From: an uncultured Clostridia bacterium
GTDB lineage: Bacteria; Bacillota; Clostridia; Christensenellales; DTU072
NCBI GenBank assembly: GCA_944349655.1
Contig: CALVNL010000001.1
Span: forward strand, 1 to 51,808
DNA length: 51,808 nt
Direction: 5' to 3'
Each line of letters starts with the position of its first letter. The stretch's first letter is position 1. The notes beneath the pieces were generated by a model that worked only from the letters and a program-made list of their open reading frames with translations, ran no database searches and had not been told where the DNA came from. Position numbers and translations under genes: made by a program. Shown in pieces: positions 23,173-31,630 of the stretch.

Positions 23173-23201
23173 TTGTTATCGTTAAAAATTTATTGTATAA
23201 T
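23173..23201 (+). promoter_or_regulatory. Promoter of rnj
   Basis: -35 TTGTTA (23173-23178), 17-bp spacer, -10 TATAAT (23196-23201), followed by a ~75-nt leader containing a TCCGACGGA/TCCGTCGGA hairpin-like repeat before the ribosome-binding site. Confidence 0.75.
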
Positions 23202-23275
23202 AATTAACTGGAAAAAATTACGCCGACGGAATTTCGTTTGCTCCGTCGGAAGAATATAAAAAAGAGGTGCATATT

Positions 23276-24922
23276 TTGGCTAAAAGAATCAAAATCGGCT
23301 TTCTCGGCGGAATAGGGGAAATCGGTAAAAATATGACTTTTATCGAATACGGCGACGACATTATAGTCGTGGACGCCGGGCTGAGTTTTCCCAACCCCGA
23401 AGAAACCCCCGGGATAGACTACGTTATTCCCGACTACACTTATCTGAAAAACAACGCGCAGAGAGTAAGGGCGTTGTTCATAACCCACGGTCACGAAGAC
23501 CACATAGGGGCGATACCGTTTTTCTTAAAAGACGTTGACGTACCCGTTTACGGGAGTCCGCTTGCTTTGGGACTTCTCAACAATAAGCTCGGCGAAGCGA
23601 AAATCCGCTCGGCAAAACTCCGTGCCGTCAAGGACAGAGAAACGGTTAACGCAGGCAAATTCACGGTGGAATTTGTCAGAGTGACCCATTCCATAGCAGG
23701 GTCCTACGCTTTGAGCATAACCACCCCCAAGGGCGTTATTTTTATGACGGGGGATTTCAAGATAGACCATACTCCCATAGACGGCAACCGTACCGACCTT
23801 GCCAGAATTTCCGAAATAGGTTCCAAAGGAGTGCTTTTACTTATGATGGACAGCACCAACGTGGAGCGGAGCGGTTATTCGATGAGCGAAAGAAACGTCT
23901 ATAAGGCGTTGGAATTCCAGTTCGACCAGAACAGGGACAAGAGGATAATAGTGGCGACTTTCGCAAGTAACATTCATCGGGTTCAGCAAATTATCGACTG
24001 TGCGGTAAGGCACAACAGGAAAATAGCTTTTTCGGGCAGGAGTATGATAAAAATCGCCGAGATTGCCAAACAGCTCGGGGAGCTTTCCTATGAGGAAGAA
24101 AAGGTCGTCGATATCGAAAAAATCAATAAAATCCCTTACGACAGATTGTGTATAATTTCCACCGGCACGCAGGGCGAACCTATGAGCGCATTGACGAGAA
24201 TGAGTAACGACGATTTCAAAAAAGTTACCATAAGCAATCTCGATACCGTCATACTCAGTTCTTCTCCCATACCCGGCAACGAAAGACTTATCTACAACGT
24301 CATCAACAAACTTTGTCAGAAAGGGGCGACGGTTGTTTATCAGGCTCTGAGCGAAATTCACGTTTCGGGACACGCCTGCAAAGAGGAACTGAAACTTATG
24401 TTCAGCTTGCTCCGTCCTAAATATTTTATGCCTGTTCACGGGGAATACCGTCATCTGAAAATGCATAAGGATCTTGCCGTAACTATGGGAATACCCGAAG
24501 CAAACATCGTTATTCCCGAACTGGGCAACGTTATAGAAGCAGATAAAAGCGGCTTAAGGAAAGGCAACAACGTTCCCGCCGGTTCCACTATGCTGGACGG
24601 AAGCATAATGGCGGAGAACAGCGAAATGCTTTTACGCGACCGCAAACTTTTAGGGGTGGACGGATTTCTTATAGCCATAGTAAGTATCGAGTTCGACGAC
24701 GACAATCAGCCCATAGCTCCCATAATCATAACCAGGGGAATAAACGTCAACGAAGCGTTCAGCGAAGAACTGAAAGACGACATTACCGCAGAACTTGTCA
24801 GAGGCACTTTCAACGAAATGGACCTGAACGGCAGCAAACAGTTCTTGCGGAAAATGCTCGCCAAGAAACTTCAGGCTAAACTGAAAAAGCGTCCGATGAT
24901 AATACCCATAATAATGAACTGA
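23276..24922 (+). CDS. rnj: Ribonuclease J
   Basis: A 548-residue metallo-beta-lactamase/beta-CASP ribonuclease acting in mRNA decay and rRNA maturation. The metal motif HGHEDH is at residues 71-76; further motifs are FMTGDFKID, SGRSMIKIAEIA, STGTQGEPMSALTRMS and MPVHGEYRHLKMHKDLA, followed by the C-terminal domain. A TTG start at 23276 is preferred because AGAGGTG lies six bases before it; the GTG at 23267 would overlap that site. Length and motifs match RNase J1/J2; the catalytic residues are complete, so it should be active. Confidence 0.93.
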   Translation: MAKRIKIGFLGGIGEIGKNMTFIEYGDDIIVVDAGLSFPNPEETPGIDYVIPDYTYLKNNAQRVRALFITHGHEDHIGAIPFFLKDVDVPVYGSPLALGLLNNKLGEAKIRSAKLRAVKDRETVNAGKFTVEFVRVTHSIAGSYALSITTPKGVIFMTGDFKIDHTPIDGNRTDLARISEIGSKGVLLLMMDSTNVERSGYSMSERNVYKALEFQFDQNRDKRIIVATFASNIHRVQQIIDCAVRHNRKIAFSGRSMIKIAEIAKQLGELSYEEEKVVDIEKINKIPYDRLCIISTGTQGEPMSALTRMSNDDFKKVTISNLDTVILSSSPIPGNERLIYNVINKLCQKGATVVYQALSEIHVSGHACKEELKLMFSLLRPKYFMPVHGEYRHLKMHKDLAVTMGIPEANIVIPELGNVIEADKSGLRKGNNVPAGSTMLDGSIMAENSEMLLRDRKLLGVDGFLIAIVSIEFDDDNQPIAPIIITRGINVNEAFSEELKDDITAELVRGTFNEMDLNGSKQFLRKMLAKKLQAKLKKRPMIIPIIMN

Positions 24923-24952
24923 AAATAAAAAGCAGGGTTGTCTAAGGTATAA

Positions 24953-25543
24953 ATGACGGACGCGATTTTTGCAAGAATAAGGGCGGAAGCCGAAAGAGAA
25001 CGTTTACCCGTTATGCGGGAAAGAACGGCTTTGCTTCTTCAAGAAACCGTGGAGAAACTCCGTCCGAAAAGGATACTGGAGATAGGGACGTGCATAGGCA
25101 TAAGCGGACTTACGGCGCTTTCTTCCTGCGAAGGGGTGCTTACCACGATAGAAATAAATACGGACTTAGCCGAAAGGGCGAGAAGCAATTTCAGGGAAGC
25201 GGGGGTTTCCGAAAGGGCGGAAGTTCTCGAAGGGGACTGTTTCGAATGTCTGAAATATATGGAACTCAACCGTTACGACCTGGTGATACTGGACGGCCCC
25301 AAAGGTCATTACTCCGAACTGTTGGACGTTCTGAAACCTATGATTAACGAAAAAGGCGTTTTATTCGCCGACGACGTGAGTTTTCACGGCAAAGTAAATT
25401 CGGGTTATACCGAACACAAACACCGCACAATAGTCAGGAATATGGAAGAATTTTTGAAAAAACTTGCTTCCGACAGAGATTTTAGCGTAAAAATATACGA
25501 TTTCGAGGACGGGGTGGCGGTAGCGTATAAGGAGAAAAAATGA
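24953..25543 (+). CDS. trmR: tRNA 5-hydroxyuridine methyltransferase-like (TrmR family)
   Basis: A 196-residue class I SAM methyltransferase of the O-methyltransferase 3 family. The SAM motif is LEIGTCIGISGLTAL; VILDGPKGHY and ADDVSFHGKV mark the metal/catalytic region. It is immediately followed, with a four-base overlap, by a U32 protein of the TrhP type. In B. subtilis the yrrM (trmR) and trhP genes are neighbours and together make 5-methoxyuridine at wobble U34 of tRNAs; this pairing supports the specific call over a generic catechol methyltransferase. Confidence 0.82.
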   Translation: MTDAIFARIRAEAERERLPVMRERTALLLQETVEKLRPKRILEIGTCIGISGLTALSSCEGVLTTIEINTDLAERARSNFREAGVSERAEVLEGDCFECLKYMELNRYDLVILDGPKGHYSELLDVLKPMINEKGVLFADDVSFHGKVNSGYTEHKHRTIVRNMEEFLKKLASDRDFSVKIYDFEDGVAVAYKEKK

Positions 25544-26742
25544 AGAGAGTCGAACTTCTTTCCCCGGCGGGGGACTTGGAAAAATTGCGTTCCGCTTTGC
25601 ATTTCGGGGCGGACGCAGTCTATCTTGCCGGAAAAAATTTCGGACTCAGGTCCTTTGCCGGGAATTTTACCGACGAGGAACTTTTGCAGGCGATAAAGGA
25701 AGTTCATTCTCTCGGGAAAAAAGTTTACGTCGCAGTCAATATTTTCGCAAGCAACGCCGACTTCGGACGACTTTCCGAGTATATCGATTTTCTTTCCCGG
25801 GTAAGACCCGACGGACTTATCGTAAGCGACCCGGGTATTATCGATTTCGTAAGGAAGAGGAGCGACCTGGATATTCATTTGTCCACGCAAGCCAACACCA
25901 CCAATAAATACGCCGCCGCTTTCTGGCGTGACTGCGGAGTAAAAAGGATAGTCCTTGCAAGGGAAACTTCCCTTAAAGACATCGCCGAAACCGCCGAATA
26001 CCTGAACGGAAGCGCGGAGCTGGAAGTGTTCATTCACGGGGCTATGTGTATTTCCTACAGCGGAAGGTGCCTTATATCGACTTACCTTACCGACCGCGAC
26101 AGCAACAGGGGAGAATGCGTGCAGGCGTGCAGATGGGAGTACCTTCTTACCGAAAAATCCCGTAAAGGTTCGCCCCTTACCCTCGAAGAGGACGAAAGGG
26201 GAAGTTACGTTCTCAATTCAAAAGACCTCAATACTATGCCTTTTGTCGATAAAATAATAGAAGCGGGTGTCGCTTCGCTGAAAATCGAAGGCAGGATGAA
26301 GTCGCCTTATTACGTAGGAAGCGTCACCAACGCTTATCGGAAAAGGATAGACGACTATTACGAGGGAAAACCGTACGACGCAAGTCTCAACGAAGAACTG
26401 TTCAAGGTGAATCACAGGGAGTACACGTCGGGCTTTTTTTTCGGGAAAGCCGAACAGTGTCTGGAAACGAGTAAACCTTTCAACGATTACGCTTTCGCCG
26501 CAAAAGTATTGAGTTACGACGGGGTTAAAAAGGAAGTTTTCGTGGAAATGCGGAACAGGTTTCGTAAAGGAGACGTTCTCGAAACGGTTTCGGTAAACGG
26601 AAGTTATAATTTAACCGTGGAAAAAATAGTTACCGAGAGGGGAGAAAGCATAGAGGATTGCAAGATAGTTCAGCAGAAAGTTTACCTGCCTTGTCCGTTT
26701 CCGTTGCAAGCGGACGATATGTTGAGAATAAAGTTAAAATAA
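25540..26742 (+). CDS. trhP: tRNA U34 hydroxylase, peptidase U32 family (TrhP)
   Basis: A 400-residue U32 family protein. The N-terminus MKRVELLSPAGDLEKLRSAL with GADAVYLAGKNFGLR is the family start; four cysteines, C170, C177, C193 and C197 (HGAMCISYSGRC ... GECVQACRWEY), fit the Fe-S-binding set of TrhP. Family members were once called collagenases but work in prephenate-dependent tRNA wobble uridine hydroxylation. Its substrate product would be the substrate of the coupled TrmR-type methyltransferase. Confidence 0.87.
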   Translation: MKRVELLSPAGDLEKLRSALHFGADAVYLAGKNFGLRSFAGNFTDEELLQAIKEVHSLGKKVYVAVNIFASNADFGRLSEYIDFLSRVRPDGLIVSDPGIIDFVRKRSDLDIHLSTQANTTNKYAAAFWRDCGVKRIVLARETSLKDIAETAEYLNGSAELEVFIHGAMCISYSGRCLISTYLTDRDSNRGECVQACRWEYLLTEKSRKGSPLTLEEDERGSYVLNSKDLNTMPFVDKIIEAGVASLKIEGRMKSPYYVGSVTNAYRKRIDDYYEGKPYDASLNEELFKVNHREYTSGFFFGKAEQCLETSKPFNDYAFAAKVLSYDGVKKEVFVEMRNRFRKGDVLETVSVNGSYNLTVEKIVTERGESIEDCKIVQQKVYLPCPFPLQADDMLRIKLK

Positions 26743-26752
26743 CGGAGGAAAT

Positions 26753-27937
26753 ATGTTCAAGAAAAAGACCGTTTTGTTTTTTACGGGGAGATATAATACC
26801 GCGGTGGCGGAAAACGTTCTGAAAGAGTTGCGTTCCGATCCTTCGGCGGTGGGAGTTATAGTCACCAAAAAGGAACTCGAAAATCACATCCTTAACGGAA
26901 TAGTCGATAAACTGATACCCGAAGAAAGTAAATTGAGATACCTTATCAGGAATAAACGACTTGCCATAGGTTCCATAAATTCCGACAGGACCCGTTCCCA
27001 GAAGACTATTTTCAATCCGAGAAGCGGTTTGCAAAGACATATTCTGAACGCTCTCGAAAGATATAATCCGAGCGTGGTGGCGGTCACCAATTACACCCTT
27101 CTGGCAGACGTGCTTGCCGCTCTCGACAAATACGGTAAAAACGTAAAGACAGTGGTCATTTCCGAAGAATTCGTACTGGACAAGCGGCTTATTCAAAGGA
27201 GCGTGGATTATTATTTTGTGGATAACTTCGATATGCGCAACGACCTTGCCGAATGCGGTATTCCCGACGACAAGATTTCCATAGTTACCATTCCCGTGGC
27301 GAGGGAATTTTTCGAAAAGAACGACAGAGAGGAAGCGTTGAAGAAATTTGCTCTCGACGGACACAAACCCGTTATTTTGGTCAGTGCGTCGGCTCTCGGA
27401 GACGGGCGGTTCATAAAGGTTGCGGAAAAGCTGAAAGAGGGGGATTTCGACGTAGATTACATAATAGCTTGCGGAAAGAACCGCACCTTTTTGAATGCTG
27501 CGAGGGACTTAGGGTTCAACGCATACAACGAGGGCGTGGACATAAATGCCGCGCTTAACGCCTGCGACCTGGTTGTCGCGCGTCCCACCACGATGCTTCT
27601 TGCCGAAACTTTGGTCAAGAAAAAACCCGTCATCGCGCTTTTGCCCAACGGTAAGGTGGAAGAGGAAAACCTGGAATATCTCGCGACCGAAAACGTTACG
27701 AAAGTCGACGGGGTGGAAAACCTCAACGCCGCGGTCAAAAAATTTCTGGACGAACTCCGCGCGGCGGAAAGACCCGACGTAACCGAAACGGTGCTGAAAG
27801 AAGGCGGAGAAAACGAGGAAAAAAAGGATGCCGATTTAGTGGAAATTCCGAGAATAGACGAGTCGGGAGCCCGTATCATAGCCGAAAAACTCCTTGCCTA
27901 TGCCGAAGAATTTATGGAAGAGTCGGAAAAGGATTAA
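26753..27937 (+). CDS. MGDG synthase/UgtP-like glycosyltransferase (GT28)
   Basis: A 394-residue soluble or peripheral glycosyltransferase of the MGDG-synthase/MurG-like GT-B group. The N-terminal half has the MGDG_synth pattern (DYYFVDNFDMRNDLAECGIPDDKISIV followed by PVAREFF), and the C-terminal half the nucleotide-sugar site (VSASALGDGRF, ACDLVVARPTTMLLAETLVKKKPVIAL). An acidic insertion near 335-355 (GGENEEKKDAD) is unusual. The likely role is diacylglycerol glycosylation for glycolipids or lipoteichoic acid anchors. A GGAGG site precedes the ATG; it follows trhP by ten bases. Confidence 0.82.
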   Translation: MFKKKTVLFFTGRYNTAVAENVLKELRSDPSAVGVIVTKKELENHILNGIVDKLIPEESKLRYLIRNKRLAIGSINSDRTRSQKTIFNPRSGLQRHILNALERYNPSVVAVTNYTLLADVLAALDKYGKNVKTVVISEEFVLDKRLIQRSVDYYFVDNFDMRNDLAECGIPDDKISIVTIPVAREFFEKNDREEALKKFALDGHKPVILVSASALGDGRFIKVAEKLKEGDFDVDYIIACGKNRTFLNAARDLGFNAYNEGVDINAALNACDLVVARPTTMLLAETLVKKKPVIALLPNGKVEEENLEYLATENVTKVDGVENLNAAVKKFLDELRAAERPDVTETVLKEGGENEEKKDADLVEIPRIDESGARIIAEKLLAYAEEFMEESEKD

Positions 27938-27982
27938 CTTGCGATACTCGGCTGAAATTTAATTTAACGGAAATAAATTAAG

Positions 27983-28012
27983 AAAAAAACCGCCTTCGTA
28001 GCGGTTTTTTCT
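27983..28012. terminator. Bidirectional terminator
   Basis: AAAAAACCGC/GCGGTTTTTT stem with CTTCGTA loop between the convergent glycosyltransferase and membrane-protein genes. Confidence 0.88.
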
Positions 28013-28040
28013 TATCTGAGGCAGGGCCGTACGAAATATA

Positions 28041-28652
28041 TTATTTCTTTTCGTCGAGCATTCTGCCGGTTTCGAAGTAATAGCTCATCTTGTTGGGACG
28101 GGAGGGCATAAGTTTAGCCACAAGAGCATAAAGCACTACGGCAAGAGACCCTGCCACTATACTCCAGGAATATGCCGCGTTGAGATCTATACGTCCTCCT
28201 ATCTGGGTAAGAAGCGTGGCGGTCATTACGCTTAATACGCCTGCAATGAACCCGTATTTTGCGTTTCTCGTGAACACAAAGGCGAGGAAGCCCACTATAA
28301 GAGCATAGAATACGTTTACGTTTCCCCAGAAGGTATTACCGAAGTAAAGACTGAGTCTTGTAGCTCCGTACAGAAGTCCCGCGAGTATTACCGTGATAAG
28401 AAGGCAAATAAGGCGGTTGCCTATCTTTCCTTTGAACATCCACAAAAGAACCGTCATAAGGAAGAAAAGCGCCGTCCCGAGACTGAAGTAGAAATTCCCT
28501 ATGTTCATTACCGGGACGAAATTCAGTCCCACCACAGCCGCAAAGACGAGTACCAACGCAAGAGCGGGTACGTCGAAGTCTTTGACTGCGATACTGCCTA
28601 TTCCTATGAGAGCCATAACTCCCAAAATTACCAAAATTATCGAACCTATCAT
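28041..28652 (-). CDS. Multi-spanning membrane protein of unknown function
   Basis: A 203-residue protein that is almost entirely hydrophobic, with about seven short helices and a polar C-terminus (RPNKMSYYFETGRMLDEKK). The start at 28652 is set by AAGGAG nine bases upstream; the frame extends further up but lacks a ribosome-binding site there. No family recognised. It is monocistronic, divergent from the oxidoreductase operon. Confidence 0.75.
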   Translation of the reverse strand: MIGSIILVILGVMALIGIGSIAVKDFDVPALALVLVFAAVVGLNFVPVMNIGNFYFSLGTALFFLMTVLLWMFKGKIGNRLICLLITVILAGLLYGATRLSLYFGNTFWGNVNVFYALIVGFLAFVFTRNAKYGFIAGVLSVMTATLLTQIGGRIDLNAAYSWSIVAGSLAVVLYALVAKLMPSRPNKMSYYFETGRMLDEKK

Positions 28653-28759
28653 ATTGATTTTCTCCTTATCGGTAGATTGTGTAGTCCGATAAAAATTATT
28701 CGCAGGAAAAAATTTCGATTTTCCCAAGGCGGTTATTACGGAAAAATAAAGAAATTTGC

Positions 28760-28788
28760 TTTACTTAAAGGAATTTTTTATTTATAAT
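28760..28788 (+). promoter_or_regulatory. Promoter of the 2-oxoacid oxidoreductase operon
   Basis: -10 TATAAT (28783-28788) with a weaker -35 TTTACT (28760-28765) at 17 bp. Confidence 0.55.
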
Positions 28789-28852
28789 TTAATGAAAGAT
28801 AAAATTTATGTTCCCGATTGACGCCTAAGTCGAAGGAAACGAGGAGAACTGT

Positions 28853-29059
28853 ATGGCAAAAATCACTATCGAAAAAGAAAGGTGTAAGGGTTGCGGACTG
28901 TGTGTTCTCAGCTGCCCGAAAAAAATTCTTGCGCTCAGCGAGACCGAAACCAATCGTAACGGATATTTCGTTTTGCAGGTGTCCGATATGAGTCAGTGCA
29001 TAGGCTGCGCCAACTGTGCCGTTATGTGTCCCGACAGCGTTATTTGCGTGGAAAGATAA
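28853..29059 (+). CDS. vorD: 2-oxoacid:ferredoxin oxidoreductase, delta (ferredoxin) subunit
   Basis: A 68-residue protein with two [4Fe-4S] motifs: C11, C14, C17, C21 and C49, C52, C55, C59. It is the first gene of a four-gene operon and passes electrons from the TPP centre to ferredoxin. Complex members of this layout act on branched-chain 2-oxoacids (Vor) or 2-oxoglutarate (Kor); the exact substrate cannot be read from sequence. Confidence 0.9.
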   Translation: MAKITIEKERCKGCGLCVLSCPKKILALSETETNRNGYFVLQVSDMSQCIGCANCAVMCPDSVICVER

Positions 29060-29104
29060 CGTATTAACCGTTCTGTGCCGAGGCACAAAGGAGGTCTTAA
29101 AGAT

Positions 29105-30163
29105 ATGAAAGAACTTATGAAAGGTAACGAAGCTATCGCGGAAGCGGCGGTTCGCGGAGGATGCCGGGCGTTTTTCGGTTATCCCATCACCCCTCAGAAC
29201 GAAATTCCCGAATATATGAGCTGGAGGCTCTTCGAAGTCGGCGGAACTTACGTTCAGGCGGAAAGCGAAGTCGCGGCTATAAATATGGTTTACGGCGCGG
29301 CGGGCGCGGGCGCAAGAGCTATGACGAGCAGCTCCAGTCCCGGTATCAGCCTTAAACAGGAAGGTATCAGCTATATTTGCTGTTCCAGACTTCCCTGCGT
29401 TATAGTCAATATGGTGAGAGGCGGCCCCGGTCTCGGCGGCATACAGCCTGCGCAAAGCGACTATTTCCAGGCTACCAAGGGCGGCGGACACGGCGATTAT
29501 CATATGTTGGTTTACGGACCCGCAAGCGTGCAGGAATGCGTTAACATTATGTACGACGCTTTCGATAAAGCCGATAAGTATCGCGTTCCCGTAATGATAC
29601 TCGGAGACGGTATGCTCGGTCAGATTATGGAACCCGTGGAACTGCCCGAATTCAAGGATTTGAGCAAACTTCCCAGAAAGAACTGGGCAACCTACGGCGA
29701 CGGAACGGGCGAAAAGCGCAATATTATCAACTCCTTGCTCATCGAACCCGACGAACTGGAAGCGCACAACAAACTTCTTGCCGATACCTATGCGGAAATG
29801 GCGCGTAACGAAACGATGTGCGAAGAGTATCTCTGCGACGACGCGGAAATAGTTCTGACCGCTTACGGTACCGTTGCCCGTATAGCGAAAAGCGCTGTCA
29901 ATATTCTGAGAGAGCAGGGCAAGAAAGTAGGTCTTTTGCGTCCGATTACCCTTTATCCGTTCCCGAACGACGCTTTCAGAAAGGTGGCGGAACAGGATTG
30001 CGTAAAGGAATTCGTCTGCACCGAACTCAGTATGGGACAGATGATAGAAGACGTCAAACTCGCTACGGGTATGCTTAAACCCGTTCATTTCTACGGTCGT
30101 TGCGGCGGTAACGTTATGACGCCGGAAGATCTGGTGGAATTCGTATTGAAGGAGGGCAAATAA
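29105..30163 (+). CDS. vorB: 2-oxoacid:ferredoxin oxidoreductase, alpha subunit
   Basis: A 352-residue subunit with the pyrimidine-binding and domain II regions of the pyruvate-synthase superfamily: MKGNEAIAEAAVRGGCRAFFGYPITPQNEIPEYM, a glutamate in VQAESEVAAINMVYGAAGAG, and MVRGGPGLGGIQPAQSDYFQA. GGAGG lies nine bases before the ATG at 29105, preferred over an upstream in-frame GTG. It decarboxylates a 2-oxoacid to its acyl-CoA together with the beta subunit. Fermentative energy metabolism or reductive synthesis of branched 2-oxoacids is likely. Confidence 0.93.
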   Translation: MKELMKGNEAIAEAAVRGGCRAFFGYPITPQNEIPEYMSWRLFEVGGTYVQAESEVAAINMVYGAAGAGARAMTSSSSPGISLKQEGISYICCSRLPCVIVNMVRGGPGLGGIQPAQSDYFQATKGGGHGDYHMLVYGPASVQECVNIMYDAFDKADKYRVPVMILGDGMLGQIMEPVELPEFKDLSKLPRKNWATYGDGTGEKRNIINSLLIEPDELEAHNKLLADTYAEMARNETMCEEYLCDDAEIVLTAYGTVARIAKSAVNILREQGKKVGLLRPITLYPFPNDAFRKVAEQDCVKEFVCTELSMGQMIEDVKLATGMLKPVHFYGRCGGNVMTPEDLVEFVLKEGK

Positions 30164-30164
30164 A

Positions 30165-30899
30165 ATGGCAGTGGTATATAAAAAGAGTAAAATGCTCACG
30201 GATACGCCTTTCCATTACTGTCCCGGTTGCACGCACGGCATAGCCCACAAGCTTGTAGCCGAAGTGCTGGAAGAAATGGGTGCGGAAGGAAACGTGGTAG
30301 GCGTAGCGCCGGTAGGATGCGCGGTTTTTGCTTATAAATATTTTAATTGCGATATGCAGGAAGCGGCTCACGGCAGAGCTCCCGCCGTGGCTACGGGAAT
30401 CAAGAGAGTTCTTCCCGACAAATTCGTATTTGCTTATCAGGGCGACGGAGACCTTGCCAGTATCGGTATGGCGGAGATCGTCCACGCCGCCACCAGAGGA
30501 GAAAAAATAACCGTTATCTTTATAAATAACGCAATTTACGGTATGACCGGCGGACAAATGGCTCCCACGACCTTGGAAGGACAGAAAGCCACCACTTGTA
30601 TTTACGGACGTAACCCCGAAGTCAACGGACATCCCATCAAAATGTGCGAACTTTTGGCTACTCTCACAGGACCCAGCTATATCGCAAGAGGGGCTTTGAC
30701 CGATCCTGCGAACGTCCGTAAAGCTAAGAAAATGATTAAGACCGCGTTCGAACATCAGGCGCAAAAGAAAGGATTTTCCTTTGTGGAATTACTTTCTTCC
30801 TGTCCCACGAACTGGGGTATGACGACCGAACAGGCTTTGGAATACGTCAAGACCGATATGCAGAAACTTTATCCTCTCGGCGTGTTCAAGGAGGTATAA
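30165..30899 (+). CDS. vorA: 2-oxoacid:ferredoxin oxidoreductase, beta (TPP) subunit
   Basis: A 244-residue thiamine-pyrophosphate subunit. TPP motif: GDGD at residues 93-96 through N121-N122 (GDGDLASIG ... IFINNAIYG). N-terminal HYCPGCTHG is typical of Kor/Vor beta chains. GGAGGGC precedes the ATG; it follows the alpha gene by one base and precedes the gamma gene by three. Confidence 0.94.
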   Translation: MAVVYKKSKMLTDTPFHYCPGCTHGIAHKLVAEVLEEMGAEGNVVGVAPVGCAVFAYKYFNCDMQEAAHGRAPAVATGIKRVLPDKFVFAYQGDGDLASIGMAEIVHAATRGEKITVIFINNAIYGMTGGQMAPTTLEGQKATTCIYGRNPEVNGHPIKMCELLATLTGPSYIARGALTDPANVRKAKKMIKTAFEHQAQKKGFSFVELLSSCPTNWGMTTEQALEYVKTDMQKLYPLGVFKEV

Positions 30900-30902
30900 T
30901 AT

Positions 30903-31430
30903 ATGGAAAGTAAAATCATAATCGCCGGTTTCGGCGGACAAGGCGTACAGAGTTTAGGAATGTTTATAGCATTTGCTTCCATTCACGACGGGAAAGAAGT
31001 TACTTTTCTTCCTTCCTACGGACCGGAAATGAGAGGCGGCACCTCCAACTGCAGCGTGGTAGTCAGCGACAAACCCGTCGCAAGCCCCATTATTGCTTCT
31101 CCCGATATTCTTATCGCTATGAACAAACCCAGTCTTGCCAAATTCGAAAGCAGGGTAAAACCCGGCGGATGCATCATAGTCAACAGTTCGCTTATCGAAA
31201 ATAAAGTAACCCGTACCGACGTAAAGGTCTATTACGTGGACGCCAACCGTCTTGCTTTGGAAGCGGGCAACACCAAAACGGCGAATATAGTCGTGTTGGG
31301 CGCATACACCAAGATAAGCGGCGTGTTCAGTCCCGAGGTCATGAAAGCCGTCATCGAACACAAGTTCGCCAAGAAACCCAAAGTTATCCCGGCTAACTTC
31401 AAAGCGTTCGAGTTAGGTTACAACCTTTAA
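30903..31430 (+). CDS. vorC: 2-oxoacid:ferredoxin oxidoreductase, gamma subunit
   Basis: A 175-residue gamma-domain subunit: IIIAGFGGQGVQSLGMFIA at the N-terminus and FLPSYGPEMRGGTSNCSVVVS are family signatures. It completes a delta-alpha-beta-gamma operon of four separate chains; a terminator follows. Confidence 0.94.
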   Translation: MESKIIIAGFGGQGVQSLGMFIAFASIHDGKEVTFLPSYGPEMRGGTSNCSVVVSDKPVASPIIASPDILIAMNKPSLAKFESRVKPGGCIIVNSSLIENKVTRTDVKVYYVDANRLALEAGNTKTANIVVLGAYTKISGVFSPEVMKAVIEHKFAKKPKVIPANFKAFELGYNL

Positions 31431-31452
31431 TTAAGTTTATTATCGAAATAAG

Positions 31453-31486
31453 GAAAGCGACTCTCCGACGAGCCGCTTTTTTTTGT
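31453..31486 (+). terminator. Terminator of the oxidoreductase operon
   Basis: AAGCGACTC/GAGCCGCTT stem (one mismatch) followed by a run of eight T. Confidence 0.85.
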
Positions 31487-31536
31487 TTCCGAAAGGGTAA
31501 AACACGGTTTTTACGTAGATTTACAAGGTTTTTATA

Positions 31537-31565
31537 TTGCAAATGCAAAAGTTATATGGTATAAT
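31537..31565 (+). promoter_or_regulatory. Promoter of pckG with palindrome over -35
   Basis: -35 TTGCAA (31537-31542), 17-bp spacer, -10 TATAAT (31560-31565). The -35 box is inside a 12-bp palindrome TTGCA-AA-TGCAA (31537-31548), a possible operator. Confidence 0.65.
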
Positions 31566-31630
31566 GTTATCCAGAAACTTACGGCGAAGGCTGTCCTTTG
31601 CCCGAATATCAAAGAAAAGGAGTTATGTTT

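Noticed and set aside
28778..30199. Long antisense frame opposite the oxidoreductase alpha subunit
   Set aside because: The sense genes have unambiguous catalytic motifs; the antisense frame is a shadow. The same holds for antisense frames over pckG (31793-33034) and asd/dapA (43569-44693).
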